Notes: generated by a model from the sequence alone, not told the origin. Counted from the first letter of the stretch, positions 18,987-27,499 are shown. The stretch is DNA of 64,000 bases from Arthrobacter pullicola (GCF_014836875.1 NZ_JACSQC010000005.1:1-64000), one strand, 5' to 3'. A program made the numbers and translations.

Positions 18987-19074
18987 CGGCGTTCCGTGGG
19001 GTTTTTGGGATCTGTTCCGTGGGCGGCGTTCCGTCGGGTTTTTCGTGGGATTTGTTCCAGGGGCGGTGTTCCGC
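18987..19074. repeat. Imperfect tandem repeat, about 37-40 bases, 2.3 copies
   Basis: CGGCGTTCCGT begins copies at 18987 and 19024, each followed by GGGTTTTT, GGGAT and TGTTCC; a third partial copy (CGGTGTTCCGC) begins near 19064. Copies differ at several positions and by short indels. Confidence 0.65.
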
Positions 19075-19087
19075 TGTTGGCTACCGG

Positions 19088-19182
19088 CCGACACGACACG
19101 GGTTCCCACTCTTTGTCACCTGGTGTGGCTGGAGTGACCTCATCTGCCACAGGACACAACACAGAGTGGGAACGCGTGTCGG
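19088..19182. repeat. Long inverted repeat (about 40-base arms), MITE-like
   Basis: The outer arms begin CCGACACG and end CGTGTCGG. Inside them GGTTCCCACTCT pairs with AGAGTGGGAAC, and GGTGTGGC region pairs with GCCACAGGA region, leaving a loop of about 16 bases. The arms are near-complementary with a few indels. No transposase is present. Confidence 0.65.
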
Positions 19183-19305
19183 CCCACGCCCGATGTTCCC
19201 ACCCAGAGTTACGGGAGTGACCGAAGATAACCCGCCAGCAACAGGAGCATCATTCAGCGGGAACGGCGGCCGTCGGAGCCGCCCAGATCGGACTGGCTTA
19301 ACGCA

Positions 19306-19340
19306 AAAACGGGGAGCCCTCCAAAGTGGAGGGGCTCCCC
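19306..19340 (-). terminator. Intrinsic terminator of thioredoxin gene
   Basis: On the minus strand, GGGGAGCCCCTCC pairs with GGAGGGCTCCCC around a short loop and is followed by GTTTTTGCG, about 30 bases after the thioredoxin stop. Confidence 0.85.
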
Positions 19341-19370
19341 GCCGTCAAAAGACCGGGTTGAGAGGCCTGG

Positions 19371-19769
19371 TTAGTTGACCTGACCATCCTGGCCGGCCGC
19401 AGCCTGGCCCTTTTCCTGGGCGGCGATCTGCTCGTGAACGGCCTTCATGTCCAGGCCCTTGACAGCCTCTACCAGTTCGCTGAACTGGTTGGCGTTGAGG
19501 GCGCCGGGCTGGGAGAAGACCAGGACCTTTTCGCGGAAGGCCATCAGCGTGGGGATCGAGGTGATTCCGGCGGCAGCGGCGAGGCCCTGCTCGGCTTCGG
19601 TGTCCACCTTCGCGAAGGTGATGTCCTCATGCTGCTGCGAGACGGCGTCGTAAACCGGTGCGAACTGCTTGCACGGACCGCACCAATCAGCCCAGAAGTC
19701 AACGAACACGATGTCGTTGTCTTCGATGGTCTCAGGGAACGTTGCCTCGGTGATGTCAATAGTTGCCAT
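19371..19769 (-). CDS. trxA: Thioredoxin
   Basis: Thioredoxin reduces protein disulfides in the cytoplasm. The 132-residue protein has the active site WCGPC (Cys30, Cys33) after VFVDFWAD and the cis-proline loop TSIPTLMAF. It carries about 20 extra C-terminal residues rich in Ala, Gln and Gly compared with the usual ~108. The frame is open 13 codons upstream, but the start MATIDITEATF is the family N-terminus. The ribosome-binding site is weak. A MarR regulator gene lies upstream on the same strand (66 bases), perhaps in the same transcript. Confidence 0.95.
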   Translation of the reverse strand: MATIDITEATFPETIEDNDIVFVDFWADWCGPCKQFAPVYDAVSQQHEDITFAKVDTEAEQGLAAAAGITSIPTLMAFREKVLVFSQPGALNANQFSELVEAVKGLDMKAVHEQIAAQEKGQAAAGQDGQVN

Positions 19770-19835
19770 AGCTTCAACGCTATCGGTCCCCCGCGGGGAT
19801 GTCTGCAATTGTTCGCTCAGCGGTGAAGCGCCTTG

Positions 19836-20282
19836 CTAGCCCACGGATGAAAAGCCCAGGCGGGTCACTTTTGCGATGACCGGCAGGGCCTGGCGCAGCT
19901 TATCCCGTTCCGATTCCGCCAGCTGGGCCAGCAGTCCGGCCATCAGGGAAGCGCGCCTGGCGGTTTCCACCAGCAGTTTTTGACCGCCGTCGGGGGTGAG
20001 GGTCACCCGGACTCCCCTGGAATCGTCCGGATCCTGGGTGCGCCGGACCAGTCCGGCATGTTCCAGCCGGATGATCTGCTCGGTGGCACTGGGTACCTTG
20101 ACGCCGAGGTTGCGGGCAATGTCGCTGACCCGCATGCCGTCTCCCGAAACCATCCGCAGAGTGACCAGCTGGTTGCTGGTGAGGCCAAACTCGGTGTCCA
20201 TGTGGCGCACAAGGAACACGGCTTCACGCAGTGCTTCGCGGAATTCTTCGGCCAGGGGATCCAGCGCCGTGTCCTCGTTCAT
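19836..20282 (-). CDS. MarR-family transcriptional regulator
   Basis: This 148-residue winged-helix protein has the MarR layout: N-terminal dimer helix, recognition region MRVSDIARNLGVKVPSATEQIIRLEHAGLVRRTQ and the wing motif DPDDSRGVRVTLT at about residues 85-97. It has no cysteine, so it is not a thiol-based peroxide sensor of the OhrR kind. A perfect 13-base palindrome (20294-20306) sits 12 bases before its ATG and is a likely autoregulatory operator. Its target genes are not evident; thioredoxin is immediately downstream. Confidence 0.9.
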   Translation of the reverse strand: MNEDTALDPLAEEFREALREAVFLVRHMDTEFGLTSNQLVTLRMVSGDGMRVSDIARNLGVKVPSATEQIIRLEHAGLVRRTQDPDDSRGVRVTLTPDGGQKLLVETARRASLMAGLLAQLAESERDKLRQALPVIAKVTRLGFSSVG

Positions 20283-20293
20283 GCTTAAGAAGA

Positions 20294-20306
20294 CTAGACC
20301 GTCTAG
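20294..20306. promoter_or_regulatory. Perfect palindrome before MarR gene
   Basis: CTAGAC-C-GTCTAG is a perfect inverted repeat with 6-base arms, 12-24 bases upstream of the MarR ATG. Position and symmetry fit an autoregulatory operator overlapping the promoter or transcription start. Confidence 0.55.
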
Positions 20307-20400
20307 CCAATTGCGGCGCCGGGACGTGCCCGGACGGGCAACTTTTCCGTCAACTTTTTAACCTGGACGGAATCAGCCCGCAGAAAGTTTCCGGACAGCG

Positions 20401-20436
20401 AAAAACCCGTCCCAGCCAGTGGCTGGAACGGGTTTT
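20401..20436 (-). terminator. Terminator after tRNA-Tyr
   Basis: On the minus strand AAAACCCGTTCCAGCCA pairs with TGGCTGGGACGGGTTTT, followed by a T run (20401-20405 on the plus strand is AAAAA), 7 bases after the tRNA 3' end. Confidence 0.85.
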
Positions 20437-20442
20437 CTTCGG

Positions 20443-20524
20443 TGGCAGATGAGGGATTCGAACCCCCGTAGGCATTGCCAGCTGATTTACAGTCAGCCCC
20501 CTTTGGCCGCTCGGGTAATCTGCC
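20443..20524 (-). tRNA. tRNA-Tyr (anticodon GTA)
   Basis: The 82-base minus-strand sequence begins GGCAGATTACCCGAGCGG and folds as a class II tRNA. The 7-base acceptor stem pairs 5' GGCAGAT with 3' ATCTGCC, the anticodon loop is CTGTAAA with anticodon GTA, and the T arm contains GGTTCGAATCC. A long variable arm is present, as expected for bacterial tRNA-Tyr. The terminal A is not encoded after CC, so CCA is added by the nucleotidyltransferase. A terminator follows. Confidence 0.97.
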
Positions 20525-20616
20525 GAAGGCCTTCTTGCGAAGACTTTGTCCGCGGTAACCGCGGGCAAGACAACTTTACAGAAAATTCTCCCCAGATACG
20601 AATCGGGCCTCCGGAG

Positions 20617-20997
20617 TCAGAGTCCGCGGGCAATCCGGGCGCTGATCTGGGCGTAAAAACGCTCCGCCTGATCGGCAGTGACACTGCCCCAGGCAACGGC
20701 GTTCGCAAGGTCCCGCCGCACCCCGGCCAGGCGCTCCTCACTGCCCGGAACCTGCACGGCACGCACGGCTGCAGCTGTGTCGGTGTGTGCTGCCGAGTCA
20801 CCCTGGTTGCCGGCAGGAGCGGAAATGGCACCCGCCTGCAGGGTGCTGGCCTGGGCGGCTGACGCGCCAATTCCCGTGACGGAAACCGCGGCGAGGACGG
20901 AGGACGCCGCAGCGGTGCGGAAACGGACACCGTTGAACCAGGATGAAGTTGCAGGAGTTGGCACAGGCTGGGTGGGATCGGTGTTCTCCTTGTTCAT
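20617..20997 (-). CDS. Hypothetical exported protein (126 aa)
   Basis: I do not recognise a family. The protein has a 25-residue polar N-terminus, a hydrophobic Ala/Val-rich segment (about 28-47) ending in SAAQAS that could be a signal peptide or single anchor, then an Ala-rich region and a charged C-terminal half (EERLAGVRRDLANAVAWGSVTADQAERFYAQISARI) likely to form helices. The ATG at 20997 has AAAGGTGA before it; a longer frame upstream has no such signal. It lies alone between tRNA-Tyr and the divergent yajQ gene. Confidence 0.6.
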   Translation of the reverse strand: MNKENTDPTQPVPTPATSSWFNGVRFRTAAASSVLAAVSVTGIGASAAQASTLQAGAISAPAGNQGDSAAHTDTAAAVRAVQVPGSEERLAGVRRDLANAVAWGSVTADQAERFYAQISARIARGL

Positions 20998-21133
20998 GTC
21001 TTCACCTTTTCCCGGCCGAATGTGAGAGCGGTGCATGTCGGCTGGACGCGCGCTGTGAACGCAGGACTGCCCGCGGGCGCAGCCCACCTATTAGGCTGGT
21101 GGGCAGGAACAACCGAACTACCAAGGAGCCACC

Positions 21134-21625
21134 ATGGCCAGTGAGTCGACATTCGACGTCGTCAGCAAGATCGACAAGCAGGAAGTCGCCAACGCCCTGA
21201 ACCAGGCGCAGAAGGAAATCGCCCAGCGCTACGACTTCAAGGGCGTCGGCGCGGAGATCGATTTCAGCGGCGAGAAGATCCTGATGAAGGCCAACTCCGA
21301 AGACCGGGTCAAGGCCGTGCTGGACGTCTTCCAGTCCAAGCTCGTCAAGCGGGGCATTTCGCTGAAGTCCTTCGACGACGGCGAGCCGTACGCGTCCGGC
21401 AAGGAGTACCGGATCGAAGGCACCATGAAGGAAGGCATCGCCCAGGACCAGGCCAAGAAGATCAACAAGCTGATCCGCGACGAGGGCCCCAAGGGCGTCA
21501 AGTCCCAGATCCAGGGCGATGAGCTCCGCGTCAGCTCCAAGTCCCGCGATGACCTGCAGGCCACCATGGCACTGCTCAAGGGCGCGGACCTCGACGTCGA
21601 CCTTCAGTTCATCAACTTCCGCTAG
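21134..21625 (+). CDS. yajQ: YajQ-family nucleotide-binding protein
   Basis: The 163-residue protein matches YajQ along its length: [15 protein letters not shown] at the start, QRYDFKG at residues 36-42, [28 protein letters not shown] in the second half and the C-terminal DLQFINFR. It has two ferredoxin-like halves. Members in other bacteria bind cyclic di-GMP or tRNA/GTP; which applies here cannot be told. CAAGGAG precedes the ATG and a strong terminator follows. Confidence 0.95.
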   Translation: MASESTFDVVSKIDKQEVANALNQAQKEIAQRYDFKGVGAEIDFSGEKILMKANSEDRVKAVLDVFQSKLVKRGISLKSFDDGEPYASGKEYRIEGTMKEGIAQDQAKKINKLIRDEGPKGVKSQIQGDELRVSSKSRDDLQATMALLKGADLDVDLQFINFR

Positions 21626-21646
21626 GCCTTCCACCGGAATAACGAC

Positions 21647-21695
21647 GGCGGCGCTCCCCGATTGGTTTGAAGCCTCGGGAGCGCCGCCTTTGTTT
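21647..21695 (+). terminator. Intrinsic terminator after yajQ
   Basis: Twelve-base perfect arms GGCGGCGCTCCC (21647-21658) and complement (21677-21688), followed by TTTGTTT. Confidence 0.8.
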
Positions 21696-21709
21696 GATTA
21701 GCGGGCGCG

Positions 21710-22393
21710 TTAGGGCGCCAGTTCGACGTCGTCCGCGGCGGGTCCGTCGGTGCCCGCATCCTGGAGCTCCGCACCGCCGACAGCCTGCCCCATCCAGGTC
21801 AGCAGCTCCCAGGAATGGCCGTGTGCCTCCGGCCGGGGACGGGATTCGAGCACCACGATGCCCGTATTGCTCAGGGCGTTGTGGATGATGAAGTCCGGTG
21901 CCACGTTGTGTGCCCGGGAGGTAGCCCAGGCCCGGATGATCGCCCCGTGGCTGAAAATAACCGGCACCTGGTGGCCGGAGCGGTGCAGTTCCGCCACCAC
22001 CTCGTCGAAGCGGCCCAGGGTTTCTGCACCGTCCGGGCCGCCGGGCATGGAAACCGAGAGGTCCCCGTTCACCCAGGCATAAACGGTCTGCAGGTAGGAG
22101 CGGATGGACTCCGGGTCCCCGCGCATTTCCAGGTCTCCGGCGGAGATCTCCCGCAGCCCGTCCCGAACTTCAATCGGCTGGGCCAGTGCGTTCGCCAGTG
22201 GCTCCGCCGTGAGCTGCGTCCGGATGAGGTTGGACGCGTACACCGCGCTCACCTGCTCGTGTCCCAGTGCCTGCGGCAGCGCCGCCGCCTGGGCCAGTCC
22301 CAGTTCGGTGAGACCTGGGCCGGGTGCCTCCGTGTCCAGGAGCCGTTCAATGTTGGACGGCGTCTGGCCGTGCCGCACGAGGATCAAGCGCAC
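21710..22393 (-). CDS. Histidine phosphatase family protein
   Basis: A 227-residue member of the phosphoglycerate mutase-like phosphatase superfamily. The phospho-accepting histidine is in LVRHGQTPSN at the N-terminus, the second catalytic histidine in VIFSHGAIIRAW, and the ELGLAQA and SNLIRTQLTAEPL segments are typical. Substrate is unknown. Start is GTG 22393 with GGGGAGG before it, 32 bases after the htpX stop, so the two are probably cotranscribed. The last ~25 residues are acidic and variable. Confidence 0.88.
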   Translation of the reverse strand: MRLILVRHGQTPSNIERLLDTEAPGPGLTELGLAQAAALPQALGHEQVSAVYASNLIRTQLTAEPLANALAQPIEVRDGLREISAGDLEMRGDPESIRSYLQTVYAWVNGDLSVSMPGGPDGAETLGRFDEVVAELHRSGHQVPVIFSHGAIIRAWATSRAHNVAPDFIIHNALSNTGIVVLESRPRPEAHGHSWELLTWMGQAVGGAELQDAGTDGPAADDVELAP

Positions 22394-22425
22394 CGGTTTA
22401 CCTCCCCTACTTTGCTGCTTGCTGC

Positions 22426-23298
22426 TTAGGAACCCAGCGGGCGGCCGGCCATGTTCTCCAGCCGGCGGATCCGGTCCGCCATCGGCGGGTGGGTGGCCAG
22501 CAGGCCCCTCACGCCGTTGCGGAACGGGTTGGCAATCATCAGGTGGGAGGTGTTGACCAGTTTCTGGTCCGTGTTGGGCAGCGGAGCCTGCTGGGTTCCG
22601 GTCTCCAGCTTCCGCAGGGCCGAAGCCAGCGCCAGCGGGTCATCGGTCAGGGTCGCGCCGTCTTCATCGGCGTCGTACTCCCGGGTACGGCCGATCGCCG
22701 TCTGGATCAGCGTTGCGGCCAGCGGGGCCAGGATTGCCATGGCGATCATGGCCAGCGGGTTCTGGTTGCGGCGGTCGCCGCCGCCGAAGAGGAGCAGGAA
22801 CTGGCCAAGCGAGGTAATCACGCCGGCAATCGCTGCGGCAACCGAGGAGGTGAGGATGTCCCGGTTGTAGACGTGCATGAGCTCGTGGCCCAGGACACCG
22901 CGCAGTTCCCGTTCATTCAGGAGCTGGAGGATGCCCTGCGTGCAGCAGACCGCAGCGTTCTTCGGGTTGCGTCCGGTGGCGAAGGCGTTGGGTGCCATCG
23001 TGGGCGAAATGTAGAGCCGCGGCATCGGCTGGTTGGCCTTCGCTGAAAGCTCGCGGACAATCCGGTACATTTCCGGTGCCTGCGCCTCGGTGACGGGTAC
23101 GGCGTGCATGGCCCGGATGGCCAGCTTGTCGCTGTTCCAGTAGCTGTAGGCCGTGGTGGCGAGGCCGATAGCCAGGAAAATCCAGATAAACGACGAGTTG
23201 CCCGTGCCGCTGGAAAGCAGGCCGCCGATGACCAGCAGCACGGCGAAGAGCACCCCAAAAAGGGCTGCAGTCTTCAAACCGTTGAAATGTTGGTGCAC
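22426..23298 (-). CDS. htpX: HtpX membrane zinc metalloprotease
   Basis: HtpX degrades misfolded membrane proteins. The 290-residue protein has two N-terminal membrane helices (about 8-30 and 35-52), the zinc motif HELMH at 138-142, two further hydrophobic segments (about 147-195), and a third metal ligand in [12 protein letters not shown]. This is the usual M48B layout and length. Start is GTG 23298; AGGAAGG lies about 11 bases before it. The histidine phosphatase gene follows on the same strand. Confidence 0.95.
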   Translation of the reverse strand: MHQHFNGLKTAALFGVLFAVLLVIGGLLSSGTGNSSFIWIFLAIGLATTAYSYWNSDKLAIRAMHAVPVTEAQAPEMYRIVRELSAKANQPMPRLYISPTMAPNAFATGRNPKNAAVCCTQGILQLLNERELRGVLGHELMHVYNRDILTSSVAAAIAGVITSLGQFLLLFGGGDRRNQNPLAMIAMAILAPLAATLIQTAIGRTREYDADEDGATLTDDPLALASALRKLETGTQQAPLPNTDQKLVNTSHLMIANPFRNGVRGLLATHPPMADRIRRLENMAGRPLGS

Positions 23299-23446
23299 GT
23301 GTACACGATCCTTCCTGGGCGGAAGGCCCCGCTGCCCCTCAGGCCAGCCGGTCCAAGACCTTCCGCGTTACGTTTCAGTACGTTTCTGTAGGGCTTTAAC
23401 GCTCAAGCGTGCCACACTGTTCCGCGCCGCCACAGGGATGCCGTGC

Positions 23447-24718
23447 CTACGGAGCCGGGTTGCGGGCGTCGTAACGGGCGAACCCCGGCTGCACCTTGGC
23501 CAGGACGGCGACGGCGGCCACGCAGGCCAGTCCCCCGGCAACCGCTGCCCAGCCTTCACCCAGGAAAGAGGCGTCCAGGCCGGACACCAGGCCCCCCAGC
23601 CGCGGGCCACCGGCAACAACGACGACGAAAACGCCCTGCAGGCGTCCGCGCATGGCATCCGGGGTCGCGGATTGCAGGATGGTGGAGCGGAAGACGCCGC
23701 TGATCGAGTCGGCAACGCCGGCCACCCCCATCGCGAGCGCTGCCGGGAGCAGCCAGGGGGAGACGCCACCGCCGTCGTTCTCCCCAGCCATCACCACAAC
23801 GGCACCGAACGCTGCCACGGAAAGTCCCCAGGCAACCACTGACCACATCACCGCCAGACCCTGCCGCCGGACCAGTCCCAGCGGCCCGGAAAAAAGCCCG
23901 GCAAGGAAGGACCCGGCAGCCACGGATGCGAGGAGGATGCCGACGGTTTCCGCACCGCCGCCGAGCATCAGCGCCCCGATCGCCGGCAGCAGGGCCCGCG
24001 GCTGGGCCAGCACCATCGCGGCCAGGTCCACAATGAACGTCATCCGGATGTTGGGGCGGGTACCCAGGAACGTAAAACCCTCCAAAACCGACTTCAGGCC
24101 GGCCTTCTGCACCTGCCCCTCCGGCGGCATGGGAGCAAGCCGGTACAGCGCCCACATGGCAGCGGTAAAGGTGACGACGTCGATCGTGTAGGTCCAGCCG
24201 TAGCCCACCTGCCCTACCAGCACGCCGGCGAGGAGCGGTCCGGCGGCCATGGCCAGCCCAAACGTGATCATGTTCAGCGCGTTGGCTGCCGGCAGAAGTT
24301 CCGGGCGGACCAGGCGCGGAATAATGGCGCTGCGGGCGGGATGGTTCAGGCCGGCGGCACCGGAGTTGACCGCTATCAGCGCGAACAGCAGCCACACGTT
24401 CCCCAGGCCGAGCCAGGCCTGCGCGGCGATGCCGATGGTGGTGGCCCACAGGATCACCGCGGAGAAGAGCGCCACCTTGCGCCGGTCGTAGGCGTCCACG
24501 ACTGACCCGCCATACAGGCCGGCCAGGACCAGGGGCAGCAGTCCAACGACGCCGAGCATGCCGACGTAGAGGCTGGACTGGGTCAGGTCGTAGACTTCCA
24601 GGCTCACGGCGACCAGGGTCAGCTGGGTGCCCACGGCCGAAAGCGCCGTTCCCGTCCACAGCCGGCGGAATTCCGGGCTTTCGCGCAGCGGGGTCAGGTC
24701 AGCTAGCAGTCTTGGCAC
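23447..24718 (-). CDS. MFS transporter (EntS-like exporter family)
   Basis: A 423-residue protein with 12 predicted membrane helices and the MFS motif between helices 2 and 3 (YDRRKVALFSAVILW). The N-terminal text RLLADLTPLRESPEFRRLW and the ATPDAMRGRLQGVF loop are typical of the EntS/antibiotic exporter group. Substrate is unknown. The GTG start at 24718 has a weak ribosome-binding site, so the start may be off by a few codons. Downstream htpX begins 148 bases later with its own promoter region. Confidence 0.88.
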   Translation of the reverse strand: MPRLLADLTPLRESPEFRRLWTGTALSAVGTQLTLVAVSLEVYDLTQSSLYVGMLGVVGLLPLVLAGLYGGSVVDAYDRRKVALFSAVILWATTIGIAAQAWLGLGNVWLLFALIAVNSGAAGLNHPARSAIIPRLVRPELLPAANALNMITFGLAMAAGPLLAGVLVGQVGYGWTYTIDVVTFTAAMWALYRLAPMPPEGQVQKAGLKSVLEGFTFLGTRPNIRMTFIVDLAAMVLAQPRALLPAIGALMLGGGAETVGILLASVAAGSFLAGLFSGPLGLVRRQGLAVMWSVVAWGLSVAAFGAVVVMAGENDGGGVSPWLLPAALAMGVAGVADSISGVFRSTILQSATPDAMRGRLQGVFVVVVAGGPRLGGLVSGLDASFLGEGWAAVAGGLACVAAVAVLAKVQPGFARYDARNPAP

Positions 24719-24799
24719 CAGAGCAGTCTAGGTGAGCTGGGGCCGCATCCCCGCCGGGTTACGTCCGGTGGAGCCGCCGGTATCCGGCGCGGCGCGTCT

Positions 24800-24997
24800 T
24801 TAGAGCCCGGAGGCGCCCCCGGCGTTGTCGCTGCCTTCCTTCGCCGTGGCCGGCCGCAGGCGCCGCAGCTCCGCGATACGCAACCGCAGGAAGATAATCG
24901 ACAGCACCAGGGCCCACACCAGTAGAACGAACAGGGCCACAATTCCCAAGATGTAGAGAAGAAAGAAAAAAGCGCCGATTCCCTGCATTGCCATCAT
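24800..24997 (-). CDS. Small membrane protein (65 aa)
   Basis: I do not recognise a family. The protein has one long hydrophobic segment (about residues 8-34, FFFLLYILGIVALFVLLVWA) followed by basic residues (LRLRIAELRRLR) and a polar tail, fitting a single-pass protein with a cytoplasmic C-terminus. Two adjacent ATG codons (24997, 24994) follow GGGGGAC. The frame is open further upstream but lacks signals and overlaps the divergent hydrolase. Confidence 0.6.
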   Translation of the reverse strand: MMAMQGIGAFFFLLYILGIVALFVLLVWALVLSIIFLRLRIAELRRLRPATAKEGSDNAGGASGL

Positions 24998-25115
24998 GTG
25001 TGTCCCCCGGTTGACGTGAATTCGTTTCTCGATGCTATCCCGGACCGTTCGAACGAAATACCAAGCATACTTACGGTAGCCTTGGGATCTGATCACCCAC
25101 CGAAGGAGGCACCGC

Positions 25116-25859
25116 TTGCTGACCCGCAATGTCGCCGATGGCATCCACCTGGTTGAGCACGCCTTCACGAATGTTTATTTGGTTGAAGATGAGCGCAGCC
25201 TCATGATCGTGGACAGCGGCCTGCCTGCCGCCCAGCACGCGGTTTCCAGCGCCGTCAGGTCACTGGGCTATGGGCCGGGATCAGTCAGCGCCATTGTGCT
25301 AACCCACGGGCACTTTGACCACACGGGCACCGCTGCGAAGCTGCGTGCCGAGTTCCGGGCCCCGATCCTGGCCCATCCCGCGGACCACTACATTGCCGCC
25401 CACCCCTACCGGTACGCCCACGAGCGCAGCCGCTGGACGTACCCGCTGCGCTTCCCTGCCTCGCTGCGCTCACTTGGAGCCATGACGCTGGCAGGAGCCC
25501 TGCTGGTCCGGGGTGTTGCCGATGTTCAGGATCTTGGTCCGGAGAGTGGAACCGCCCTCCCCGGCACCCCGAACCTCCTGCACACTCCGGGGCATACTGC
25601 CGGGCACGTCGCCCTGCACTTCCCCGAGCGCGATGCCTTGATCTGCGGTGATTCCATCGTGACCTTCAACCCGTACACCGGGCACCGCGGACCGCAGATT
25701 GTTTCCGGTGCTGCGACGGCGGACAGCGGCGTCGCGCTTGCTTCACTGCAGGCCCTCGCAGATACCGGCGCCAAGACCCTCCTGACCGGCCACGGCGACC
25801 CGTGGACCGGGGGAGCGCAGGCCGCCGTCGAGCAGGCACTGGCCCGCGGGGCGTCGTAG
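25116..25859 (+). CDS. MBL-fold metallo-hydrolase
   Basis: A 247-residue metallo-beta-lactamase-fold hydrolase with metal ligands in THGHFDHTG (His64, His66, Asp68, His69), a further histidine in HTPGHTAGH and the C-terminal LLTGHGDPW. This resembles glyoxalase II-like and lactonase-like hydrolases; substrate is unknown. The start is TTG 25116 with a perfect AAGGAGG five to six bases before it; no ATG is available near the family N-terminus. Confidence 0.9.
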   Translation: MLTRNVADGIHLVEHAFTNVYLVEDERSLMIVDSGLPAAQHAVSSAVRSLGYGPGSVSAIVLTHGHFDHTGTAAKLRAEFRAPILAHPADHYIAAHPYRYAHERSRWTYPLRFPASLRSLGAMTLAGALLVRGVADVQDLGPESGTALPGTPNLLHTPGHTAGHVALHFPERDALICGDSIVTFNPYTGHRGPQIVSGAATADSGVALASLQALADTGAKTLLTGHGDPWTGGAQAAVEQALARGAS

Positions 25860-25921
25860 CGGCCCGGCGTCCGCAACAGTCCAGGCCCGCAGCAGCCCGA
25901 AGCCGCTTCGGTCCCGCAGCC

Positions 25922-26665
25922 CTAAGCGGCTCCCCGCTCCAGCTCCTCGGCGACAATCCGGTGCAGCACAGGATCCCCCACCGGACGGAAATGGCCCATG
26001 GCCTCCAGGACGATGTTGCGCGCCCCCTCCAGCTGACTGCCGCCCGGTATGTGCGGGTCAAAGGACGCATAGACCGAGGTGATACGTGAGTTGGTCTCAA
26101 GGTTCGCCTGCAGCCTGCGCAGATGAAAGTCCCGCGGAGAAAAGGCACGGATGGAGCGGAGCGGAAAAAGCCGGGCATACGGCGAACCGGCAAAGGGGGT
26201 GTTGATGGCCACCAGGTGGCTGATCCGGTTCCCCTCGGGTCCCAGCAGCAGCTTCTTTCCGATGAGCCCGCCCTTGCTGTGCGCCACGATGGCAGCGTGT
26301 TCGATACCCCGATGCCGCAGATACGCCTCCACCCGCCGGGCCATCTCCTCCACAGTCCCCCGGTTGTAGCCCAGGGACCGGACCGCGTGCACGGGATGCC
26401 CGCGGCCGGCCAGATACTGTGCCAGCGGGCGCAGGAACTGCCAGTTCTCATAGACCCCGGGGATCAGCAGAACCGGTTCCCGCGGATCCACTCCGGCAGC
26501 GGGCTGCAGGAAGACGGCTGGATCCGACTGGAAGATGAACCCCTGGATCTGCCAACGGACCACGTACGCGTAGTCAGCGGCCCAGGCCGCCGCCAGCAGC
26601 AGCCGGCGGCGGACCCCCGCACCCACGGCCGGCGGGCGTTGCACCTCCTCAGCCTGCGGACTCAA
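25922..26665 (-). CDS. Alpha/beta hydrolase (lipase/PGAP1-like)
   Basis: A 247-residue alpha/beta hydrolase. After a hydrophobic N-terminal segment (LLLAAAWAADYAYVV) come the strand VLLIPGVYENW, the nucleophile elbow AHSKGG with serine, and acidic and histidine regions toward the end. The frame is open for 19 more codons, but TTG 26665 overlaps the stop of the upstream hydrolase gene (TTGA) and has GGGGGAGG before it, which supports translational coupling. An ordinary GTG lies a few codons later as alternative. The two hydrolases form one operon; substrate unknown. Confidence 0.8.
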   Translation of the reverse strand: MSPQAEEVQRPPAVGAGVRRRLLLAAAWAADYAYVVRWQIQGFIFQSDPAVFLQPAAGVDPREPVLLIPGVYENWQFLRPLAQYLAGRGHPVHAVRSLGYNRGTVEEMARRVEAYLRHRGIEHAAIVAHSKGGLIGKKLLLGPEGNRISHLVAINTPFAGSPYARLFPLRSIRAFSPRDFHLRRLQANLETNSRITSVYASFDPHIPGGSQLEGARNIVLEAMGHFRPVGDPVLHRIVAEELERGAA

Positions 26666-27432
26666 TCCCCAGCCTCCCCCACCCTGCGCACCCACGCCGC
26701 GGCTTCCGCCGGACGGTTCCACATCAGCACGTGCGGCGAGTCCGGAATTTCGCCCAGCAGCGTTCCGGGCCGGGCCCCTTCCAGCCGGGCCAGCCAGGAC
26801 GGCGGAACAATGGGATCTTTGGCCCCGCGCACCACGCCAACGGGAGCCTGCACCATGGCAAGGCGTTCCTCCAGCCGGTGCTCCATCATCCGGCGCAGCG
26901 TGGCCAGGTACCAGCGCGGCCCGGCGCGGAGATAGTCAGTGAACACAATCCGGTTGACGTCCAGGGTTTCATGCAGCGTGTCCTGCGCCAGCCGAAGGGC
27001 CTGGAGAGCAGCATTGCGCTCGGCCCGGTTGACGGTGGGAGCCAGGAGCAGCACTGACGACACCAGGTCCGGCGCCAGGAGGGCAGCCTCCACCGTGACC
27101 TGGCAGCCCATGGAGTGCCCCACCAACCGGGCCCGGGCAATCCCGGCCCTCCGCAGGGCCTGGATCACGACGTCGGCGTAGCCCGCCATCGTCAGCGCCT
27201 CCGACGGGCGCGGCAGCCCGCCATGCCCGGGCAGCTCCACGCAGTGCACCCGGTGATCGGCAGACAGCTCGTGGGCCAGCCGCTCAAAATACCGTGCCGA
27301 TGCACCGATCCCATGGATCAGGACCACCTCCGGGCCGGCGGCCCCGGAGGTGCGCAGGCCGACGTCGCACTCCCCCACCCGCAGGCGCTGCACCCGTGTC
27401 TGGCCCTGTGTTTCTGACCCCGCTCCGGGCAT
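26662..27432 (-). CDS. Alpha/beta hydrolase
   Basis: A 256-residue alpha/beta hydrolase with the oxyanion segment VVLIHGIGASARYF, nucleophile elbow GHSMGC (serine), an acid in RGAKDPIVP and histidine in SPHVLMW. This is the common esterase/epoxide hydrolase-like layout; substrate is not predictable. ATG 27432 has AAGGAGT before it. Its stop overlaps the TTG start of the following hydrolase gene. Confidence 0.9.
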   Translation of the reverse strand: MPGAGSETQGQTRVQRLRVGECDVGLRTSGAAGPEVVLIHGIGASARYFERLAHELSADHRVHCVELPGHGGLPRPSEALTMAGYADVVIQALRRAGIARARLVGHSMGCQVTVEAALLAPDLVSSVLLLAPTVNRAERNAALQALRLAQDTLHETLDVNRIVFTDYLRAGPRWYLATLRRMMEHRLEERLAMVQAPVGVVRGAKDPIVPPSWLARLEGARPGTLLGEIPDSPHVLMWNRPAEAAAWVRRVGEAGD

Positions 27433-27499
27433 TCCTACTCCTTCCGGACGGCAGCCGGTGCCGCCAACACCACCACCCTAGCGCCAGCTTAGGCTGACC

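Larger units (their letters stand above)
18839..19370. other. Gene-free region with tandem and inverted repeats
   Basis: These 532 bases hold no supportable gene. They contain an imperfect tandem repeat (18987-19074), a long inverted repeat (19088-19182) with a decayed partial copy just after it (about 19183-19225, GTTCCCAC and GGAGTGACC repeated), and the thioredoxin terminator (19306-19340). The repeats suggest a small mobile or palindromic element, or its remains. Confidence 0.55.

Noticed and set aside
18839-19162. Longer formaldehyde dehydrogenase start within the repeat region
   Set aside because: The extension is read from repeats, and ATG 18838 has a good ribosome-binding site and the family N-terminus.
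18987-19225. CRISPR array
   Set aside because: Only two to three diverged repeats with no unique spacers and no cas genes.
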